Shown: positions 57,509-64,000 of the stretch, piece by piece
Position numbering within the stretch: position 1 is the first letter of the stretch
Layout: every line of letters begins with the position of its first letter
Source of the DNA: Congeria kusceri
Taxonomy: Eukaryota; Mollusca; Bivalvia; Myida; Dreissenidae
Direction: 5' to 3'
Assembly: GCA_027627225.1 (NCBI GenBank)
Contig: CM051026.1
Coordinates: forward strand, 5,138,415 to 5,202,414
DNA: 64,000 nt
Notes under the pieces: model-generated
Told to the model about the DNA's origin: nothing
The model's database searches: none
What the model saw: only the letters and a program-made list of their open reading frames with translations
Translations under genes and position numbers: made by a program

Positions 57509-57757
57509 GAGGGCGTAAGCCCTCGTGGATTAATAGCCACGCATCAGAACGACAAATACACTTAGTTGTTTATTGACCGATAAACAACGATAATGGAATT
57601 AATTTTTGAATCTAACATGATCTGACACGTATTTTTGGAATTTTAATGAGAACTATATTTTACTATGCTGTGCCCGGGACTACTTTCTGCGTTGTATTTT
57701 AACAACGATAATTTCGTTCTTTTGTCTATAGAACAATCAGCGAGTATCATGTTAGAA
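57509..57757 (+). repeat. Palindromic repeat family P, right half only
   Basis: Begins at the palindrome centre (GAGGGCGTAAGCCCTCGTGG), continues with GCCACGCATCAGAACGAC, one arm TTGTTTATTGACCGATAAACAA, and all of module 2 to GCGAGTATCATGTTAGAA. The left arm is replaced by array S4. Confidence 0.82.
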
Positions 57758-57981
57758 TTGTTTGTTTGTAAGGAACTTTGAGCAAAACGTTATGAATGAA
57801 TTTGCAGAAAAATGTCAGAAAAAGTTGATAATTTGCATGTCAACAAATGATTAGATTTGTTTGTGATCCGGATCACCGACTGGATCCAGGATTTTTTTGG
57901 AAATATTCTTTATTATTGATAGATTTTTACATGATTGTGTATACTGGATTAGTAACATAGCACGATTGTGATTGAGCTGCC

Positions 57982-58104
57982 ATGGCGGAGATCTTCGCTC
58001 TCCGAGTACCGTCAAGTTACGTATATGTTTTCTTAAAAGACGAAACGACTACAGTTGAAGCCATTTCTTTTCAGCTGTTTAAATACATGGACTATTTAGA
58101 ATGA
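57982..58104 (+). CDS. Candidate 40-residue ORF with strong start context
   Basis: The frame opens at GCTGCCATGGCG, close to an ideal vertebrate-style Kozak context, and runs 40 codons (MAEIFALRVPSSYVYVFLKD at the start) to TGA. It is not low-complexity and lies between blocks D1b and D2b, without an obvious counterpart in copy a. The family is not recognised; it may be a first-exon or small-ORF candidate, or chance. Confidence 0.2.
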   Translation: MAEIFALRVPSSYVYVFLKDETTTVEAISFQLFKYMDYLE

Positions 58105-59057
58105 TGCAAGTTATATAGATCCAGTCCGCGTCAGTTTTGATAATAAATATCGTAGCTTCACCCGACGATTGCGTGTTTTTGAATATATATAAATGGTTGA
58201 AAATCTAGAACAATATTTTCCGAAGGTCTAAGATATATAGCACGTTTCGTGAGGGTCAGATCGAGCTTACGCGTAAACCTGAAGTTTACAGACCGAAAGC
58301 AAGTGACACCTACGGACCGTCCTGACCTAGTTGCAACTCCGTCTTCCTCCAAATTGACTGGTACACGTGCACCAAGTTTTTCGACGAAGGAGAAAAATAC
58401 GACTCGCTACTAATTGTGTTGTTGATTTACGCACATTACGAACAGAGTATTGTATTTCATTCCCGCCCCCGCACAAACTCATGAACATGTTTATCACACC
58501 GTAACAATCTTCAAAGGCGCGAACTGGGCCCATATGTAGAAAACGTGTTAAGTTGTCCATTACTGAGTTTGAAATAAGGTAACACCACCACCACCTTCAA
58601 CAACAACAACAACAACAACAACAATCATTTATTAGCTCTTAAGCGTGCAGTTCGTTGTTAGCCATATGCAAAAACACAAGTGCTATACATGGATGAGAAA
58701 AATATGAAATTAGGTAATGATAGAAGTTAACAAACAATATAGTATCCCTAGGGTTAGAAGTTAACAAACAATATAGTATCCCTACCAAAGTAATAAATAT
58801 CACAGTGCTTACGAACAAGTGCATAACAAATACTAAATAATAGTGGAATTTAATTGCAATTATTTTGTCAAAATCTTCAAACTATGCATTTCTTTGTCAG
58901 ACTAAACTCTGAGTGTTTCTTAATTTCGAACATTTATAAATACCAGAGTGCAACTCATAACTTGGAGGGCACATGACCTTAGGGATTAACAAAAATATTG
59001 CTCGTTTCTCGTACCACTTCCGGCCGAAAAGAAATAACCACGACAGAAAATAGTGTT

Positions 59058-59212
59058 GACTTTGTTCATGTGAATGGACCATTGTGAAACTAAACCTACA
59101 AATGCTCGTCGCATGTTGAGTATGTGGATTCTACAGACTTCGTTCATGTGAATGGACCATTGTGGAACTAAACCTACAAATGCTCGTTGAATGTTGAGTA
59201 GGTGTGTAGTAG
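59058..59212. repeat. 78-bp tandem duplication
   Basis: The 78 bases starting GACTTTGTTCATGTGAATGG (59058) recur at 59136 starting GACTTCGTTCATGTGAATGG, with a few changes. Confidence 0.85.
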
Positions 59213-59595
59213 GGTGATGTATAAGGGACACTTATACTGCCTTGCTATATGAGCTAGCTTTTATAGCGACGCGGTAGAGAGTTTGCCTTGGAACCGGGAG
59301 ATCCCGGGTTCGATTTCCATTGTGGCTTGGGGATTTTTGCAGCTGGGTTACATTGGCGCCCAACGTAAATAACCCACTGTCTTATTTACGACACCCCAAA
59401 GATGTCAAGGCAGAAGGAAATTCGTGGAAGAATTTCATACATGGAGGGAGAGTATGTAGTAGGGTGATGCATATGGGACACTTATACTGCCTTGCTATAC
59501 GAGCTAGCTTTTATAGCGACGCGGTAGAGCGTTTGCCTAGGAACCGGGAGGTCCCGGGTTCAATTCCCATTGTGGCTTGGGGATTTTTCAGCTGA
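59203..59595 (+). repeat. Two copies of a tRNA-like (SINE) sequence, 250 bp apart
   Basis: GTAGTAGGGTGATG at 59206 and 59456 starts two nearly identical stretches of about 135 bases. Each includes GCTAGCTTTTATAGCGACGC, a box-A-like GCGACGCGGTAGAG, and box B (GGGTTCGATTTCC or GGGTTCAATTCCC). Stems are imperfect, so they are SINE or tRNA relics. Confidence 0.65.
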
Positions 59596-59905
59596 GTTTC
59601 AGGTTAATTCTAAAACAAACCTATTCAGCAGTATATGATGCACAGAAATTATCAGTGCTAAAACAACGAGAGGCTCCGAATCGTGCGTGACCTGGCAACT
59701 AGGTTTTCAACAATATTATAATGTTATGCATCTGCATTTCATTCAGATGTTGCTTATTATTCGTACACTTTGTTTTTCATTTATGATATTTTTCTTTATG
59801 ATTACTCAAAGTAAGATCTGTATTCGCATGGGTCACACTCATTCTGTACGATCTTTATTCGTAAAGATCCCATGCTAAACGATATGTATTCCTGATAATC
59901 ACTAA

Positions 59906-60640
59906 TGTACGATATTTTTCACTATCATCACTTAGTGTACGCTCTTTATTTGTGGTGAATAGATACTGTAAGATATTTCGTCGTGACGATCAATGTTTGT
60001 GACGATCACATAATGTATGATCTTTGTTGATGATCACTTAGTTAACGGTCTTTATTCGTGATGATCATAATGCACCTATCAATATTTACTGGACTTTAGA
60101 CTGACGGGCGGGAATCTGACACGCCGAATGATTCCGGGTCCCGGGAAATAGACTTTGTTCGGATTTTAGATCCCGGTAATATTAGTACACCATTTGATAC
60201 ACCAATTAAGCATCCCCCATTGAGGGGATTTAGACAAAAATGCTTGGATGTAGGGTGGGGAATTAGATCCCCCAAACTACAATTAGTCAAATTCCCGTGG
60301 GATTGCCCGCCGCTCCCCACCCCTCTGGGAAGAAATATTGATATGTGTATAATATGTAAGATCTATTTTACCCATGATCACTTACAGCACAGTCTTTATT
60401 TGTACGGCCTTTATTCCATATGATCACTTAATGTTTTTTTATTGATAATCACTAGGTATAAAATCATTAATCAATTCCCCTACTGTAAGATCTTTATACA
60501 GTATGATCAAAAATTGTAAGACATTTGAATAAAATGTCCTGATATTTCAATTCATTATTGAGTGTGCTGCCATGGTTTGTGATAAACTAAACTAAATCGT
60601 TGACAATTCAGACCGATATTTAGCACTCTGAATATACTAG
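59906..60640. other. Non-coding stretch with a short degenerate motif
   Basis: GATCACTTARTGTACGATC-like phrases followed by TTTATTCGTG recur irregularly every 30-50 bases from 59815 to about 60500, interrupted by a GC-richer segment (60090-60330, with TCCGGGTCCCGGGAAATAG) of unknown origin. No gene is supported. Confidence 0.5.
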
Positions 60641-60644
60641 TATA

Positions 60645-62200
60645 ATAAAAGTGGTTGTGTTACGTTGTTGTGTCGCCTGGTTGTGTTCCTTCGTTGTGTT
60701 GCCTGGTTGTGTTCCGTCGTTGTGTCGCCGGGTTGTGTTCCGTCGTTGTGTTGCCTGGTTGTGTTCCGTCGTTGTGTTGCGTCGTTGTGTCGCCTGGTTG
60801 TGTTACTTTGTTGTGTCGCCTGGTTGTATTGTGTTACTTTGTTGTGTCCAAGGTTGTGTTATATTGTTGTGTCGCCTGGTTGTGTTACTTTGTTGTGTCG
60901 CCTGGTTGTGTTACTTTGTTGTGTCGCCTGGTTGTGTTACTTTGTTGTTTCGCTTGGTTGTGTTACGTTGTTGTGTCCAAGGTTGTGTTAGATTGTTGTG
61001 TCGCCTGGTTGTGTTACTTTGTTATGTCGCCAGATTGTGTTACTTTGTTGTGCCGCCTGGTTGTGTTACTTTGTTGTGTCGCCTGGTTGTGTTACGTTGT
61101 TGTTTCCAAGGATGTGTTATATCGTTGTATCGCCTGTTTGTGTTACGTTGTTGTGTCGCCTTCTTGTGTTACGGTGTTGTGTCGCCTGGTTGCGTTACGT
61201 TGTTGTGTCGCCTGGTTGTGTTACTTTGTTGTGTCGCCAGGTTGTGTTACGTTGTTATGTTGCATGGTTGTGTTACTTTGTTGTGTCCATGGTTGTGTTA
61301 TATTGCTGTGTCGCCTGATTGTGTTGCGTTGTTGTGTCGCCTGTTTGTGTTACTTTGTTGTGTCCCAGGTTGTGTTTTATCGTTGTTTCCAAGGTTGTGT
61401 TACTTGGTTGTGTCCAAGGTTGTGTTACTTTGATGTGTCGCCTGGTTGTGTTACGTTCTTGTGTCCAAGGTTGTGTTATATTGTGTCGCCTGGTTATGTC
61501 ACGTCGTTCTATCGCCTGGTTGTGTTACGTTGTTGTGTTGCATGGCTGTGTTACTTTGTTGTGTCCAAGGTTGTGTTATATTGCTGTGTCGCCTGGTTGT
61601 GTTGCGTTGTTGTGTCGCCTGATTGTGTTACTTTGTTTTGTCGCCTGTTTGTGTTATATTGTTGTTTCCAAGGTTGTGTTATATTGTTGTTTCCAAGGTT
61701 GTGTTACTTTGTTGTGTTACCTGGTTGTGTTACTTTGTTGTGTCCAATGTTGTGTTATATAGCCGTGTCGCCTGGTTGTGTTACTTTGATGTGTCGCCTG
61801 GTTGTGTTACTTTGTTGTGTCGCCTGGTTGTGTTACGTTGTTGTGTCCAAGGTTGTGTTACTTTGTTGTGTTACCTGGTTGTGTTACGTTTTTTGTATCG
61901 CCTGGTTGTGTTACTTTGTTGTGTCCAAGGTTGTGTTATATTGTTGTTTCGCCTGGTTGTGTTACGTTGTTATGTCGCCTTGTTGTGTTATGTTGTTGTG
62001 TCTCCTGGTTGTGTTATGTTGTTGTGTCGCCTGGTTGTCACGTCGTTGACTCGTCTCGTTGTGTCACGTCGTTGTGTTGCCTGGTTGTGTCACGTCGTTG
62101 TGTCGCCTGGTGTGTGTTGCGACATTGTGTCACTTTGTTGTGTTACATCGTTGTGTCGTCTGGTTGTGATATTTGGTTGGTGTTTGGTTGTTTAACACGT
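60645..62200 (+). repeat. 26-bp minisatellite, array S5 (longest)
   Basis: About 60 units of GTTGTGTTACTTT + GTTGTGTCGCCTG, with a recurring variant GTTGTGTCCAAG then GTTGTGTTATATT that lacks one or two bases. The variant alternates with standard units, suggesting higher-order amplification. The 464-codon plus frame and its overlapping relatives arise because the unit almost never produces a stop on this strand; they show the same roughly 26-residue period in all three frames and should not be annotated as proteins. Confidence 0.94.
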
Positions 62201-62204
62201 TGAC

Positions 62205-62840
62205 GTTGCCTGATTGATTGTTATTGTATCACATGCAAATGACAGTGTGTGTATTTTATTCAGTCATTCATGATAGTGTTGTAAATTTGTTACGTGATAA
62301 CGTCAGATTTAGATTTATTTGATCGTAGATCAAAAACAAAACAAATTAGCTTTGTTTTTCCAACTACACTCACGAGTTTTAATCATTTGGAAATGACGAT
62401 AATCAAGCATCTTGTTACATAACAAAAATAATTCCAAACAATACGTGTTATAGTTTATTATCGACTTAAATTCAATGTGCATCTTACAAGCAACGAAAGC
62501 ATACATATTACTTTTATCTTTGTATTATTACTATTACCGGCAAATTATTAACATAATCACGACCAGTTTGAATTATAATAAATATAATTTTATTTAATAA
62601 ATAGAAGTGCTTTTTCTAGTTGCTATGCATACTGTCTGTTACAATTTTTCAATTTCCGTAATTGAATGTAAATGTCAATTTTTAAAACAAATGATTGATA
62701 TGTTATTACAAAAATGCATGTCTGCAATGTTTCTGGAAATTTGGGAAATAATAATCACTTTCTGTTGTTTTGAAACGGTGAATTGCTAATCATATATAGC
62801 TCTAGCGTCGAAAGTGTAACTATCAAAAACAAAAATTTAC
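62205..62840. other. AT-rich non-coding stretch
   Basis: Nothing recognised. Confidence 0.4.
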
Positions 62841-62844
62841 AAAA

Positions 62845-62990
62845 TGGACATGGACTGTTGGATTTAATGGATATTTTCGTATAAATATAAAGCTGCAGTA
62901 GTGTAATGGATCAAGAGATCGTGAGTTCCAACTGTTCGTTTTGCAACAGCAGCTTGCAGTCAAAACCAATTTCTGTTAATTAATGTAATC
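62845..62990. repeat. Duplicated block D3, copy b
   Basis: Collinear with 51115-51318: GGACATGGACTGTTGGAT, GGATATTTTCGTATAAAT, CAAGAGATCGTGAGT and GCAGCTTGCAGTCAAA. A deletion of about 50 bases relative to copy a lies near the middle. Confidence 0.7.
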
Positions 62991-63045
62991 TGACAGTGTC
63001 TACATGTATCTAATGGTAGTTATTAAAACTGACCTACCAGTATAA

Positions 63046-63268
63046 TACGGAATCCGGTTAGGGCCATATTGAACATCGTGCCTTTTTCGGCGAGGGCGAG
63101 ACACGAGAATTGCGCGAAACACGAAGCGAGACACGATATTCCCGCGAGACACGATATTCCCGCGAGACACGAAGCGAGGCACGATATTGTAAAACGAGAT
63201 CTCGCACTGTCGCAGTAGCCCATACCACTATATATCGTGGCAAAATATGGCACTAACCGGATTCCGTA
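63046..63268. mobile_element. 223-bp TA-flanked MITE with internal GCGAGACACGA repeats
   Basis: A 25-bp inverted repeat with one mismatch: 63046-63070 starts TACGGAATCCGGTTAG and 63244-63268 is its inverse. The outer TA fits a TA target duplication. Between them GCGAGACACGATATTCCC is tandemly repeated with variants. Confidence 0.82.
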
Positions 63269-63274
63269 GTATTT

Positions 63275-64000
63275 AATTATTTAAGTGTTCATGATAACCA
63301 AAATTGACATTATTCTTTATTTGCTATTATTTTAATTTATTTATATTGATTGGCAAGATAATTAGCTTTCTAAAAATGCTCCCATAATTATAATCCTTGA
63401 GTTATAGTTCAACATAATTTCTCTACTTTGTTGATCCTGTACTACGCGTAGAAAATATGCTTGATCGGCGAGCCTGCCTCGTTCAGGACACGGGGAAACT
63501 TTCTTCTGCACGATTTGTCGTCTGCACATCTGCTTCGTGTCACATGTTACATTTTGAGATGCGGATTACGGTGGTTCCAATAAATTCGTGGACCGGAAGT
63601 ATACAAACCGGAGGTCAGTGATTCCGTATAGCCCTAACCCTGGCGACATCGTTCTATTCTATTATGGCGTTGCGAATTAAACCGCGATTTACTTGCTTCT
63701 TCTGCCTATTAAAACATCTTATATTATTGAAGTATTGTCTGGCCTCCCAGAAACTTTAATGTGTTTTGTTTCCGGACGGAACCGAAAAAGGCCACGATTC
63801 TACATGTTTTGGTAATTGTGTGCATGCAACGTAACATGAAACGACTCTTCCAATAATGGCAGCGAAGTTTAAAGGGGTTTGTTCACAGAATTTTAATATT
63901 TAAATGCAAGACTGGCAACACGTGTCTTTTTTCAGAAACAAACACTTTATACTTGTCTTGTACGCTGTTGCTCTGATACAGATATTGTATGTATATAGTT
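63275..64000. other. Non-coding stretch with a trace of block D1/D2 sequence
   Basis: GTCGTCTGCACATCTG then GTGTCACATGTTACATTTTG (about 63518-63557) and ACCGGAAGTATACAAACCGG (about 63594) resemble phrases of the duplicated blocks and of 38660. Nothing else was recognised. Confidence 0.35.

Larger units (their letters stand above)
58318..59905. repeat. Duplicated block D2, copy b
   Basis: Collinear with 49315-50285. Longer by about 0.6 kb because of the tandem duplications and SINE-like units at 59058-59595. Confidence 0.85.

Noticed and set aside
60655..62049. 464-codon plus-strand open frame (and overlapping frames of 106-260 codons)
   Set aside because: It consists of the 26-bp minisatellite; all three frames show the same periodic peptide and there is no start, splice or domain evidence.

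Overview
This is a repeat-saturated, AT-rich window of eukaryotic nuclear DNA, most likely from a bivalve mollusc. The reasons are spliced exons with GT/AG borders, a RING-less B-box/coiled-coil/propeller (TRIM-like) gene of the kind expanded in bivalves, tRNA-derived SINEs, and several elements with tandem core repeats, hairpin ends and a CTCTTGTT terminus that resemble bivalve Helentron-like elements. A dreissenid is possible, but this is a guess from general knowledge. There are no operons, no CRISPR and no bacterial features.

Layout. 0-10 kb: a non-autonomous CACTA-like transposon (721-1838), two Helentron-like elements with long core arrays (2876-4217, 4676-7737) and a smaller one (8795-9251). 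Between them are plus-strand exons that look real but unassigned (2530-2649, an EGF-like exon at 4484, and two phase-compatible exons at 9308-9413 and 9879-10016). 11-15 kb: the one complete gene, three exons, 556 residues, B-box/coiled-coil/beta-propeller, with transposons in intron 1. 15-30 kb: mostly non-coding, with hairpins, SINEs, GAT microsatellites, a 42-bp array that appears to derive from a SINE tail, a 16-bp degenerate array and a few decayed coding scraps. 30-32 kb: a broken reverse-transcriptase fragment abutting the first of five arrays of a 26-bp (2 x 13) minisatellite. 32-64 kb: a dense field of TIR elements, at least thirteen copies of a nested palindromic repeat, four more 26-bp arrays and a diverged segmental duplication (about 45.0-51.3 kb against 55.8-63.0 kb).

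Very little protein-coding capacity is present. The longest open frames (up to 464 codons at 60.6-62.0 kb) are artefacts of the 26-bp minisatellite, whose plus strand rarely makes a stop in any frame. The most interesting material is the repeat biology: the modular palindromic family, its physical junctions with the 26-bp arrays, shared 3' hairpin/CTCTTGTT termini on elements with different cores, and the use of the duplication as an empty-site/filled-site test for transposon insertion. All calls come from reading by eye; repeat boundaries are approximate unless a terminal repeat defines them.
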